Assembly (NCBI RefSeq): GCF_004343725.1
Contig: NZ_PTQW01000017.1
Span: 1-62,605, forward strand
Direction of reading: 5' to 3'
DNA length: 62,605 nt
From: Treponema sp. J25
Lineage (GTDB): Bacteria > Spirochaetota > Spirochaetia > Treponematales > Breznakiellaceae
Shown here: positions 1 to 9,185 of the stretch, one piece after another
How positions within the stretch are numbered: the stretch's first letter is position 1
How the letters are laid out: each line of letters opens with the position of its first letter
Notes under the pieces: generated by a model
The model's input: only the letters and a program-made list of their open reading frames with translations
Databases searched by the model: none
Told to the model about the DNA's origin: nothing
Made by a program: the position numbers and the translations under genes

Positions 1-1129
1 TTCGAGTTTTTAGAGGTGCCTGGAACAAAAATTACAGTATATTAGGCATAATCTCCGGCCTCTTGGGGTTAAGGTAAGCACCCATGATCCTTTCATTTCT
101 GAAATTGAAGGAATTCTTTCTCGGGGTGATAGTAGAGTAGGGGAAATAATCTATAAGGCCTTCCTGAATGGCTGTCGTCTCGATAGTTGGGATGAATATT
201 TTAAAAGGGAGCTCTGGCAGCAAATTCTTGGTAATTTCCCCGAAACCGTACAAAGTGCGTTAAGAAAAAGAAGCCTCGAAGAAGAACTGCCCTGGGACTC
301 CATTGTGAGTACCACCGGAAAAGGGTTTTTAAAAAAAGAGTTACTTCGCTCTAGAAATTCAGAATTAACTTCAGTATGTTCAGAAAAATGTACAAACCCC
401 TGCGGGGTGTGCAATCAGAATGCCAAAATTGTATACAATAGTATACATATTGATAAAAAAAGTTTGCTTTGCGAAGAAAAAAAAGATGAGACGCCTCAAG
501 GATTCCCTGAAAACCATGGCCCCTCTTTTCCCAACAAAAAAAACAAGAAAAGAGATGCTTATCGTATCGTTTTCTCTTTCACTAAACAGAGCAGGGCTAT
601 CTTTATTCCTCATCTTGGTCTGATGGAAGTTTTTTCTAAAGCCTTAGTTCGTTCTGGTCTTCCTGTTCACTTTACCGAAGGCTTTAACCCGCTCCCGGCA
701 ATGGATTTTGCGGCGCCCCTGAGTCTTGGTATTGCTTCTCAGGAAGAAATTGCTACGATTGAAATGGAGGAGATAGTCTCTCCAGAGAATTTTCTTGCCA
801 TTTTGAACACCTGTCTGCCCGAGGGAATTCGCATAACCAGGGCAGAACTCTTTGTGATCCCCGAAGGGGTAAAAAAATACTCAAGCCCTGCTTTATTATG
901 GGGATCCTGTTATCGCATAAAAGGATCGTCTGCAGAGATATTCTTGCCATCAAAAGAGGATAAAAAAATAAAAGAGCTTGCTGAAAAACATCCGGAAAAA
1001 CTTCTTGCCATAGAACGAATTAGAACGTTAGCCTATAATCCTCAGGAGAAAAACCTGCCTTCCGGTTTTTCAGGAGCCTCATATTTTACGGTATACAGTG
1101 AATTGTATAAAAAATGGCAGGAAAGCTAA
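1..1129 (+). CDS. B12-binding-type radical SAM protein with C-terminal DUF2344 domain (3' part only)
   Basis: This is the C-terminal part of a large radical SAM protein of the family that carries a DUF2344 (radical SAM-linked) domain; its exact substrate is not known. The readable frame is open from base 14 to the stop at 1127-1129. It begins with the family stretch containing GVKVSTHDP, then PWDSIVSTTGKGFL and a Cys cluster (CSEKCTNPCGVC) that ends the radical SAM module. After a Lys-rich linker the DUF2344 domain starts near YRIVFSFTKQSRAIFIPHLG and contains EGFNPLPAMDF. The catalytic CxxxCxxC part lies outside the window. The same frame has a TAG at 11-13, whereas bases 1-15 read FEFLE in frame 1, which resembles the FQ(W/F)E motif expected just upstream. 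A one-base frameshift near 11-20 (error or decay) is therefore possible. The GTG at 305 is not a credible native start, because conserved family sequence precedes it. Confidence 0.75.
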
Positions 1130-1308
1130 AAATAAAATATATCTTAACTTAATCCGCTGCTAGCGTCCGTTCTCTATCAATATCAGATATTTTTTTATCA
1201 TACGTATTTAAGTAGACAGAATATACATTATGTATAGTATAATATATGAAAACAAATAGCAGAAGACGGTGCAATTTAATGTTCTCTTGAGTGTCTTCCC
1301 TTGGCTTT

Positions 1309-1989
1309 TTATTCTATTTTTAGAACCCCTAGCCACGTGGGATTGCTATAAATGGCACTCCCCCCGGTATCTGTCCCAAAAGCGATAATGTAGAACATTA
1401 CATAGGCATACTGGCCAGTACCTTCTACGTCTTCATCATCGTTTCCATTTTTGTTAATGTCAGATTTAGAGAAGCTTCTGCTTTTGTACCGCAATCCTGA
1501 ATTCAATGTAAGAGTAAACGTCACAGAGCTATCACTGGTAAGATTAACAGAGCTATCCGTTACTGAAAGTTCATAGAATCCTTTTTGATTAAAAATATCG
1601 CTCATATTATAGGAAACCACTGAATAATTGGCAGTCGATGTATAGGTGCTAAAATAAGAGTAGTGACTTGCCATAGCTGTATTGATAGAGGAAAGATCAG
1701 AAGAAGAGACGGATGAAAGGTTGTTGTCACTCAAATAGATCCGATAAAAAATAAGGTACCTATCAAAATACGAAGCCACGCTACTCTGGTCTGGGGTAGT
1801 AATGGTAATAGAACTTACTCCGTTTACCGAAACATTTGAAACCGGAAAAAGATAAATATACTCTTCTATACCGCAGGAAAAAAAAACAACCCCCAGAATG
1901 ATACAGAGATAGTTCACCTTTCTTACAAAAGTCTGTTGTATGTTATTTTTTTTCTTACACCACAAAATAAGTTTATCCACACTTAACAA
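1309..1989 (-). CDS. Putative exported lipoprotein, function unknown
   Basis: A 226-residue protein with no recognised catalytic domain. A hydrophobic stretch (YLCIILGVVFFSCG, about residues 27-40) ends in a Cys that fits the loose spirochaetal lipobox, so the mature protein is probably a membrane-anchored lipoprotein. The rest is very rich in Ser, Thr, Tyr and Asn and looks like a beta-rich extracytoplasmic domain; an acidic DINKNGNDDEDVEG stretch near residue 185 could bind a divalent ion. The start is uncertain. The longest frame begins with TTG at 1989; a GTG at 1917 would place the Cys at residue 15 but leaves almost no charged N-region. It lies downstream of the cyclase gene and converges with the radical SAM gene. 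Confidence 0.6.
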   Translation of the reverse strand: MLSVDKLILWCKKKNNIQQTFVRKVNYLCIILGVVFFSCGIEEYIYLFPVSNVSVNGVSSITITTPDQSSVASYFDRYLIFYRIYLSDNNLSSVSSSDLSSINTAMASHYSYFSTYTSTANYSVVSYNMSDIFNQKGFYELSVTDSSVNLTSDSSVTFTLTLNSGLRYKSRSFSKSDINKNGNDDEDVEGTGQYAYVMFYIIAFGTDTGGSAIYSNPTWLGVLKIE

Positions 1990-2106
1990 TCGCCACCAGT
2001 TTTTCAGTTTCTACCCACTTCTTGCTTTCGCTAAAGAATTATCTCTTTCGCCACTACAAGGGACCCCTCCCCTTCCCTTTTATTTTCTAGGGGGAAATCT
2101 ATATCC

Positions 2107-4485
2107 CTATAGGGGATCAACACTATCCACCAATTCGTAAATAACGACGGGCTTGTTCTTTCCTTTTACCCGGATAGTGTCTAGCTCTCGAACTATAAAG
2201 TGATCCTTTACAAGGCCATAGGTAAACTCGCTGATAATAATATGGGTCCCATATTGCTTGTTAGTTCCCTCTAGACGGGCCCCCAGGTTTACGTTATCTC
2301 CCATAAGGGTGTAATTCATCCTTCCGGGCGAACCCATGTTCCCCACCGTCATAATTCCTGAATTAATTCCGATACCAATGTCAATACGTTTACTTTCCGG
2401 CCAGGACTCATTCAGTTCTCTAAGTTTTTCCATTTGCCTCAGGGCACACTTACATGCCCGAATAGCGTGGTCTTCCTGAGAAATGGGAGCCCCCCAAAAA
2501 CACATGATTTCATCGCCCACATATTTATCCAGGGTTCCTTCGTATTCCAGAATAATATCGGTCATGGCCGTAAGGTATACATTCAGATGATTTACCAGTT
2601 CCTGGGGGGTCATGTTTTCAGAAAGGGTGGTAAACCCTCGGATATCCGAAAAAAGGACCGTTAGTTCTTTGTCAACGCCTCCCAATTCTGGAGGATTCTC
2701 AAGAATTTGGTCTACCACTTTGGGGCTTACATATTTTCCAAAGGTGGTGCGGATCATCTTTTTCTCTTTTTCTTCTGTCATAGCCCGATATGACACAATC
2801 GCAATAAACGAAAAGATCATTCCCACGGCGGGTTTTGGGAAATCAAACACCATATTGTAGGCTTCGAAGGCAACCGAAATCCCCAGAAAATAAAAGAGAA
2901 GAACTCCTAAAAGGGTTACTAGCCCCCAGAGCGTGGAATATCGAGAAACAAGAAAGGAAATAGCCCCTACCAGTAGTAAGAGCAACAAAACATCCAGCCA
3001 GCGAGGAACAGAGTAAAGGAAGTTATTCATGAGGATTGTGTTTAAAGCATTTGCGTGGATCTCAACGCCGTACATTAACCCATAGGGGGTAGGTTTTTCA
3101 TCCTCCGCAATCCCATCTGCGAAGGGCCCGACCATTACTATTTTGTTTGCCATGGCTCTGCTTCGGGGCCATGTTTCGGGGTCCGGACCGGTTACCCGTT
3201 CGGCATAACTCGCATATGAACGAATAGGGAACGTTCGATACCCATCGAGGGAAGGAGAAGAACGGTAGCCCATATAGTTGACCACCATTTGTCCCTGGTC
3301 ATTAATGGGAATTACGATTTCATCTAAGACTTTGCGGGGAGCAGGCTTGATGAGGTTCCCTTCTTTATCAAACACCGCTTTCCCTATAGGAATGCTATAT
3401 GGAATTCTCGTATCCGAAACAGGATCATAGACAGTTGGGTTGGGAAGTCGAATATGTTTTCCGATTACTACTTCCACATCATTTAAATTAATTCCAAAAT
3501 AAGAACAGGCAAGAGTTAGAGTAATAGCGGGAATGAAATAATCCTTTACCTTTCGCACAATGTAATATTGATTCTCTGGAATTCCGTCTTCATCCGCATC
3601 TTCTATCACCGGAGGGGCATATCGTTCGAGGTCTTTCTGTAACTGTTTAAGACCCTCAGCAGTCAGGGGTATACGTATATTATGACTCCGATTATCCCGG
3701 TCTATCCATACAAGTCGTTCATAGACTGTCTCATCTACCGTATACCCAACGATCAGCTCAGAAAGGGGTATCTGTTCCAGTTCTTCGGTAAGTTTAGCAA
3801 CCAGGGGCTGGCGTCGATATATTTCATCGCTATCCTGAATATAATTGGCATGCCCATAGCCTGCGCTTGCCCTGCCAAAGGGAATAAGGGGAGCCTGAAC
3901 ACTTTTAAAGTCGAACATCTCTTTCCATTTTCCCTGGATTTTCACAAGGCCTGGATGATGCCGAAGCAGTTCTTTCTGTCGGCGAAGCATTGTTTCGTGG
4001 GAATCATAATCACTTATCGCCACATCTAATAGCGTTTCAAGAAAAACCCTGCCCGACCGTTCTATACTTTGAAGAAGCCGCCCATCTTCCGCTGGCCGAG
4101 TATCACTTTCGATAAAAAATATATCAAGAAAAAGGGCCGCCTCCCGTTCTCGTTTATCTATGATACGAGAAAAATTATCGATGAGGTTCGCATGATAGGA
4201 TCGAGGGAAAGGCCATTTTCCAAACGTAGCAAGGGAACGATTGTCGATTCCTACGATAATGATATCCCGGGAAATCCGGGGATTTTCCTCGGTCGCCACC
4301 ACCCCTTCCTGAATAGTTTTAGGGGTTACCATCCCTTTTAAATAAAATTGAAAGTCCGTCGCCTTCGTGTTGAGGTCTTTAAAAATAGATGTAGAAAAAT
4401 CAAGTAAAAGGATAATCATCACAACGAGCAAACCTATTATGAGACCAAAATACTTTGTCTGTAATAGCTTTGCCCGTTTTTTCAT
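2107..4485 (-). CDS. CHASE2-domain class III adenylate/guanylate cyclase
   Basis: A membrane sensor that should make cyclic AMP from ATP. Residues about 13-30 form the first membrane helix. Residues about 50-480 are an extracytoplasmic CHASE2 sensor domain with the usual DIIIVGIDNRSL and GKWPFPR stretches. Three or so further helices lie between about 495 and 590, followed by the cytoplasmic class III cyclase domain (about 600-790). The two metal-binding Asp residues are present (FSDIRGF and YVGDEIMCFWG). The Lys before YVGD and the Asp in MGDNVN favour adenine over guanine, and the transition-state Asn and Arg are in NLGARLEG. A GAGGGG ribosome site precedes the ATG. It follows the TPR gene by 9 bases in the rpsA cluster. 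The ligand is unknown. Confidence 0.9.
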   Translation of the reverse strand: MKKRAKLLQTKYFGLIIGLLVVMIILLLDFSTSIFKDLNTKATDFQFYLKGMVTPKTIQEGVVATEENPRISRDIIIVGIDNRSLATFGKWPFPRSYHANLIDNFSRIIDKREREAALFLDIFFIESDTRPAEDGRLLQSIERSGRVFLETLLDVAISDYDSHETMLRRQKELLRHHPGLVKIQGKWKEMFDFKSVQAPLIPFGRASAGYGHANYIQDSDEIYRRQPLVAKLTEELEQIPLSELIVGYTVDETVYERLVWIDRDNRSHNIRIPLTAEGLKQLQKDLERYAPPVIEDADEDGIPENQYYIVRKVKDYFIPAITLTLACSYFGINLNDVEVVIGKHIRLPNPTVYDPVSDTRIPYSIPIGKAVFDKEGNLIKPAPRKVLDEIVIPINDQGQMVVNYMGYRSSPSLDGYRTFPIRSYASYAERVTGPDPETWPRSRAMANKIVMVGPFADGIAEDEKPTPYGLMYGVEIHANALNTILMNNFLYSVPRWLDVLLLLLLVGAISFLVSRYSTLWGLVTLLGVLLFYFLGISVAFEAYNMVFDFPKPAVGMIFSFIAIVSYRAMTEEKEKKMIRTTFGKYVSPKVVDQILENPPELGGVDKELTVLFSDIRGFTTLSENMTPQELVNHLNVYLTAMTDIILEYEGTLDKYVGDEIMCFWGAPISQEDHAIRACKCALRQMEKLRELNESWPESKRIDIGIGINSGIMTVGNMGSPGRMNYTLMGDNVNLGARLEGTNKQYGTHIIISEFTYGLVKDHFIVRELDTIRVKGKNKPVVIYELVDSVDPL

Positions 4486-4494
4486 AGGACCCCT

Positions 4495-5190
4495 CTATTT
4501 CAGTGTAGATAACATTAGTATACGGCTACGAGCGAGTTTTGTCCAATTGTCGTTTGGCCATTTTTCCACGAGCTTTTCATACGCTGCAAGAGCTTCGGTA
4601 TTGTTTTTTTGGCTCTCCTGGATACGACCTATGGCAAAATATACCCGGGGCATTAAAGGGAAGGTCTTCTCATACTCTTTCGCACAGCGAGTATACAACT
4701 CCAGTGCCTTAAGGGAATCTCCCCGCTCCTCTGCAGCGGTAGCCGCATTATAAAGAGCCACCGGTGCGAGGTAACTTGAAGGGGAAATTGATGCAACCTT
4801 AAGCCAGGCCTGCTCTGCTTCAGGCCATTCTTTTCTGTCCACATGAATAGTAGCAAGGGTCATATATGCCCGAGTTCCACTATACTTGCTTAACCAGGTA
4901 TGTTGCTCTGCAAATTTCTCAAGTTCTTTTATTAATGTTTGGATTTTCTCTTCTTTATCAGAAGAATCCTCGAGAATACGTATTTCTTCATAGGATTTTT
5001 CAAGTTCCGCTACCTTTACTATATTTGCTTTTCTAGCATTTTCCAAAACCGTATATCCAATTCCTACCCCGACAAGAACAACAAAGAGAACAATGAGAAC
5101 ACCCGCCAATATTTTTCGATTCCGTTGAATAAAATTGACCAGCCGGTCAGAAAAATTCACCGCCACTTCGCTTTTTTTTGCGCTTTCCAT
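4495..5190 (-). CDS. TPR-repeat protein with a single N-terminal membrane anchor
   Basis: A 231-residue protein with a short cytoplasmic N-terminus, one membrane helix (about residues 28-50, KILAGVLIVLFVVLVGVGIG), a coiled-coil-like stretch (about 55-95), then TPR-type helical repeats to the C-terminus (TRAYMTLATIHVDR, APVALYNAATAAEERG, PRVYFAIGRIQESQ). The topology resembles YfgM and similar membrane-tethered TPR adaptors, which bind partner proteins at the membrane. No partner can be named from sequence. It sits between the sigma-54 activator and the cyclase gene with 9-base spacings, so it is very probably co-transcribed with both and could link them physically. An AAGGAG site lies 12 bases before the ATG. 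Confidence 0.8.
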   Translation of the reverse strand: MESAKKSEVAVNFSDRLVNFIQRNRKILAGVLIVLFVVLVGVGIGYTVLENARKANIVKVAELEKSYEEIRILEDSSDKEEKIQTLIKELEKFAEQHTWLSKYSGTRAYMTLATIHVDRKEWPEAEQAWLKVASISPSSYLAPVALYNAATAAEERGDSLKALELYTRCAKEYEKTFPLMPRVYFAIGRIQESQKNNTEALAAYEKLVEKWPNDNWTKLARSRILMLSTLK

Positions 5191-5199
5191 ACTGTAGCT

Positions 5200-6720
5200 C
5201 TACTCCTTAGGATTTACGATTTCTAGCTCTTTAATAAGTCGAGAAAGATATGTACGCTGGATATCCAACACCTTTGCTGCTTCGGTCTGGTTCCAGTTAC
5301 ATTCTTCAAGAACTTTTTTTATAAAGTGCCGTTTAAAGCTATTCAAGGCATTTTTAAGATTTTTTGTATCCTGCGGCACCGTTGCATCGCTCGCGTTTGC
5401 GGTTGATCGTAATAACAGATCCTCTGGCTGAATCCATGGCCCATTACTGATAACGCAGGCCCGCTCAATACAGTTTTCCAGTTCCCGAACATTTCCAGGC
5501 CAATTATAGGTAAGCATTACCCGCATTGCCTCATCCGAGAAACCATCTATTTTTTTCTTCGTTTCCCGACTGAACTTCTTTAAAAAGAACTGGGCTAATT
5601 CGGGAATATCCTCGGGGCGCTGTCGTAATGGAGGAATATAAATAGGAAGCACGTTAAGCCGGTAGTAGAGATCCCGCCGGAACTCCCCTTTTTCCACCAG
5701 AGCTTCGATATCCCGGTTTGTGGCCGCCAGAATACGGACATCTACGGTAATACTGGTGTCGGACCCAACCTTTTCAAAGGTCTTTTGCTGGATAACCCGT
5801 AACAATTTAGCCTGCAACTTCAGCGGGAGATCACCTATTTCATCTAAAAAGATGGTTCCTCCGTTGGCCATTTCAAAGCGGCCCCGACGATTCTGAATTG
5901 CGTCGGTGAATGCCCCTTTTACGTGACCAAAGAGTTCACTTTCCAAGAGTCCTTCGGGGAGGGCTGCGCAATTTACCCGCACAAAAGGGCCATCCCGCCG
6001 ATTGCTCCGAAGGTGAATCTGTTCCGCAAAAAGCTCCTTCCCTACCCCACTCTCACCCAGGATTAATACGGAGGAATCGGTTTTAGCTACCCGTTCGATA
6101 ATTTCAAGCTTTTCTAAGATAACCGGGCTTGCCGCAATAAGTGTATGGTATCCCCTATCCGTTTGAATCTGATCTTGCAGGAAGTGGATTTCTTCTCGGG
6201 CCTTTTCGTAACTCCGGGCATTTTGAATCGCTATGGCTGCCTGATTAGCAAAAATTTCAAGCCACTCGAGGTCATCTTCTGAAAAGTAGCGCCCATTCTT
6301 TTTATTTATAAGCTCGATAACCCCCACGCATTCATCTTTGATGCGCATGGGAACCGCCAGCATGGTCTTTGCAGGATATCCAATGGACCGTGAAATTTCC
6401 GCCAGATGCCGGCTATCGTTTTCTACATCGTTTACAATAATAGACTTGTTGTGTTGAGCTACCCACCCTGCGATGCCCTCTCCAAAGTTAAGGGAGTACT
6501 TTTTTACCGCCGCTCCCTTGGATCCAAGGGCAATTTCAAAATACAGTTTTTGTTCTGCCTTGTTGAGCAAGAGGAGGCTCGAGGCCTCCCCTTCACAGAG
6601 GCGAGTAGCCGACTCAAGAATCTGGGTCAACAGAGACCGTACGTCCGTATAGTTCGAATTAATGAGAGTGTTAATCTCTATCAGGGTGTTGAACTTCTGG
6701 ACGTCGATCTGAGAAAGCAT
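5200..6720 (-). CDS. GAF-domain sigma-54-dependent transcription activator
   Basis: A 506-residue bacterial enhancer-binding protein that should activate RNA polymerase carrying sigma-54. Residues about 25-170 form a GAF sensor domain, so it is not a phosphorylated response regulator. Residues about 195-425 are the AAA+ ATPase with Walker A GESGVGKE (222-229), the sigma-54 contact loop GAFTDA (269-274) and Walker B FLDE (291-294). A Fis-type helix-turn-helix closes the protein (about 478-502, NQTEAAKVLDIQRTYLSRLI). The domain order is that of NifA-like activators. It starts 5 bases after rpsA and precedes the TPR and cyclase genes. No rpoN gene and no clear -24/-12 promoter was found in the window, so its targets are unknown. 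Confidence 0.93.
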   Translation of the reverse strand: MLSQIDVQKFNTLIEINTLINSNYTDVRSLLTQILESATRLCEGEASSLLLLNKAEQKLYFEIALGSKGAAVKKYSLNFGEGIAGWVAQHNKSIIVNDVENDSRHLAEISRSIGYPAKTMLAVPMRIKDECVGVIELINKKNGRYFSEDDLEWLEIFANQAAIAIQNARSYEKAREEIHFLQDQIQTDRGYHTLIAASPVILEKLEIIERVAKTDSSVLILGESGVGKELFAEQIHLRSNRRDGPFVRVNCAALPEGLLESELFGHVKGAFTDAIQNRRGRFEMANGGTIFLDEIGDLPLKLQAKLLRVIQQKTFEKVGSDTSITVDVRILAATNRDIEALVEKGEFRRDLYYRLNVLPIYIPPLRQRPEDIPELAQFFLKKFSRETKKKIDGFSDEAMRVMLTYNWPGNVRELENCIERACVISNGPWIQPEDLLLRSTANASDATVPQDTKNLKNALNSFKRHFIKKVLEECNWNQTEAAKVLDIQRTYLSRLIKELEIVNPKE

Positions 6721-6725
6721 GGCTC

Positions 6726-8456
6726 CTAATCCTGCCGGGCATCCCTATCCCGGGACTTTAAGAAATCTCCCAGCGTAAAGGTAGCGCTCTCGGATTCTTC
6801 CGCCGCCATATACTGGGAAATCTCTTCCCGCTGCATCTTTCGGTGATAATCCCGGATCGAAAAGGCTACCTTCTGTTTTTCCGGCTGAATTTCAATGACG
6901 ACCGCTTTTATCGGATCGCCCACCTTGTATTTTTTCAGAACCTCATCGGGATTTTCGTCCTTATTTTCGGTGAGGTTAGTTTTGTGAATCAGCCCCTCGA
7001 TTCCCCCCGAAACTCGAACAAAAATACCAAAGTCGGTTACCGAAGAAACTTCCCCTTCGATAGGAGAACCGACTTTATAGGCGGCAGCAAAACTCGTCCA
7101 GGGATCCTCAGTAAGCTGCTTCACCCCCAGACGAATATGCCGGTTTTCCGGGTCACAGGCGATAACCATTACTTCAATTTCCTGGCCTACCTGCAGTTCT
7201 GACCCGGGATGTTTAATTTTCTTTGTCCAGGAAAGATCGTCCACATGGAGGAACCCGTCGATTCCTTCTTCTAGCTGGACAAAGGCTCCCGCATTGGTGA
7301 GCTTTACCACCTTTCTCCGTAACCGGGTACCGACCGGATAGCGCTCCGTAATCGTATCCCAGGGATTGGCCGTAACCTGCTTAAGCCCAAGGGACACCCT
7401 CCCTGCCTGAAGATCATAGCCCAGGATCATGCAGTCCACTTCGTCCCCAATTTTGAGCATCTCGTCGGGCCGCTGGATCTTTCTGACCCAGGAGAATTCA
7501 GAAATATGGGCAAGGCCTTCGATTCCCTCTTCCAGTTCAATAAAGGCACCAAAATCGGTAAGCTTGGTAACCCGACCTTTTACGATATCATTTACATGAT
7601 ATTTTTCTTCAAAATGAATCCACGGATCGTCGGTAAAATGCTTTAAAGAAAGGTTGATACGCTTTTCTACCGGATCGAGCCGGATCACCTTCAGTTTTAC
7701 CTGTTGCCCCTTCTTTACATAATCCTTTGGCCGGGTCACATGGCCCCAGCTCATGTCATTAATGTGTAAAAGCCCATCGAATCCGCCAAGATCGATAAAG
7801 GCCCCAAAGGAGGTAAAACTCTTTACCGTTCCCACCACATCATCACCCACCTGGGTGTTGGCAAAGAAGGCTTCCCGTCGTTTCTCAATATCTTCTTCAA
7901 GGAATTTTCGACGGTTTACCACCACGTTTACTTTGCCATCGGAATACAAGCGTTCTACATAAAAGAAGGATTTTACATTTAAAAGCTTTTCTGGCTTATC
8001 AATCCGGCTGATATCGGCCTGGCTGATAGGCAAGAAGGCCTTTACCCCTGCTCCCAGATTAACTTCGTACCCACCTTTTACGACCGTTTCGATAACCCCT
8101 TCTACCGGGGTGTGATCCTGGAAGGCCTGACGCAGGTTCTTCCAGAACAGCTTGGCATCGGCTTTTTGTTTAGAAACAATCACTTCACCGTGCTTGTTTT
8201 CCTTGGTAATAAGCACCACCATGACGGTGTCGCCTATTTTGGGAATTTCAGTAAACTCCGCAATGGGAATCTTTCCCTCTGACTTATACCCAACATCGAC
8301 GAAGACCTGATCCTGTGTCACCTCAATGACCCTTCCTTCGACAAGCTGGCCTTCTTCGAGCTGTTCGAGGGATTTGAGATACTCCTCTTGTAATTGTGTC
8401 TGGATGTTGTCCGCGGAGTGTAAAGACCCACCCATTTCCACTTCCATCTGACCCAT
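6726..8456 (-). CDS. rpsA: 30S ribosomal protein S1
   Basis: The 576-residue, six-domain S1 protein, which holds mRNA on the 30S subunit during initiation. Six S1 (OB-fold) repeats follow one another at about residues 37-105, 125-190, 205-275, 290-360, 377-447 and 463-535; repeats 3-6 show the repeated GAFI(D/E)L and EG(I/F)(D/E)G(L/F)(L/A)H(I/V) signatures. The length and repeat number match the long proteobacterial and spirochaetal form. The ATG at 8456 has AAGGA seven bases upstream. It lies 9 bases after cmk, an order (cmk-rpsA) common in bacteria. S1 helps initiation on leadered mRNAs, which is of interest because several genes here look leaderless. Confidence 0.96.
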   Translation of the reverse strand: MGQMEVEMGGSLHSADNIQTQLQEEYLKSLEQLEEGQLVEGRVIEVTQDQVFVDVGYKSEGKIPIAEFTEIPKIGDTVMVVLITKENKHGEVIVSKQKADAKLFWKNLRQAFQDHTPVEGVIETVVKGGYEVNLGAGVKAFLPISQADISRIDKPEKLLNVKSFFYVERLYSDGKVNVVVNRRKFLEEDIEKRREAFFANTQVGDDVVGTVKSFTSFGAFIDLGGFDGLLHINDMSWGHVTRPKDYVKKGQQVKLKVIRLDPVEKRINLSLKHFTDDPWIHFEEKYHVNDIVKGRVTKLTDFGAFIELEEGIEGLAHISEFSWVRKIQRPDEMLKIGDEVDCMILGYDLQAGRVSLGLKQVTANPWDTITERYPVGTRLRRKVVKLTNAGAFVQLEEGIDGFLHVDDLSWTKKIKHPGSELQVGQEIEVMVIACDPENRHIRLGVKQLTEDPWTSFAAAYKVGSPIEGEVSSVTDFGIFVRVSGGIEGLIHKTNLTENKDENPDEVLKKYKVGDPIKAVVIEIQPEKQKVAFSIRDYHRKMQREEISQYMAAEESESATFTLGDFLKSRDRDARQD

Positions 8457-8465
8457 AGTTAATCC

Positions 8466-9098
8466 TTATAGCTGAATTTTCTCTATCAATCTGGCATAAA
8501 CTTGCTCGATGGTCAAGTCCGATGTATCCAAGTAGATGACCCCTTCTCCGATTTTAAGGCTCCCCTCAGCCTTGTTTTTGTCAATTTCGTCCCGTTCCCG
8601 GATACGTCGCTCAATCTCTTCAAGGGAAAGCTGGGACACCCCCTGCTCATAGCGGCGACGGGCCCTCGCTTCAGGAGAGGCGTCGAGATAAAACCGATAT
8701 TCCGCATCGGGAAACACCACGGTGGTCATGTCTCGCCCTTCGACCACCACCTGTTTTCCCTCTGCAATCCGGCGGATAAGGGCATTGATGTGATGCCGCA
8801 CCGGTACAATAGCCGACAGGGGGGCTACCCATCGATCGATCTCATCGGTGTGGAGTTCCGCTTCCACATCCCTCCCTTCGAGGTGAACCCGCCCATTGAC
8901 ATAGTCGATGGGGGCCTTTTCCGCATAGGCAAGGACCTGGCTCTCATCGGTAGGCACAATATGGTGTGTAAGGCAGCCCAGGGTAAGGGCGCGATAGAGA
9001 TTGCCCGAGTTGATATACACAAACCCCAGCCGCTCGGCAAGTAAGCGGGCAATAGTGCTTTTCCCCGAACCTGCAGGGCCGTCTATGGCAATAACCAT
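8466..9098 (-). CDS. cmk: Cytidylate kinase
   Basis: A 210-residue kinase that phosphorylates CMP and dCMP with ATP in pyrimidine nucleotide salvage. The P-loop GPAGSGKST lies at residues 7-15. The family stretches YINSGNLYRALTL and VVEGRDMTTVVFPDAEYRFYLDAS follow, as does the lid-like RIRERDEIDKNK. Length is normal. A GGGGGAG ribosome site precedes the ATG. The gene is separated from the rluB-type gene by 87 bases that contain two copies of CCGGTTC in direct orientation, and is followed closely by rpsA. Confidence 0.95.
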   Translation of the reverse strand: MVIAIDGPAGSGKSTIARLLAERLGFVYINSGNLYRALTLGCLTHHIVPTDESQVLAYAEKAPIDYVNGRVHLEGRDVEAELHTDEIDRWVAPLSAIVPVRHHINALIRRIAEGKQVVVEGRDMTTVVFPDAEYRFYLDASPEARARRRYEQGVSQLSLEEIERRIRERDEIDKNKAEGSLKIGEGVIYLDTSDLTIEQVYARLIEKIQL

Positions 9099-9185
9099 TT
9101 TCTCCCCCTTTGCGATAATCTTTCCGGTTCCTCAAACAATAGATTCAGCGTTTATAAGCTTCCCCGGTTCATTTTTTATTGTGAT

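Noticed and set aside
8502-9044. 180-residue plus-strand frame opposite cmk
   Set aside because: It is a mirror of a strongly conserved gene with no ribosome site or family similarity.
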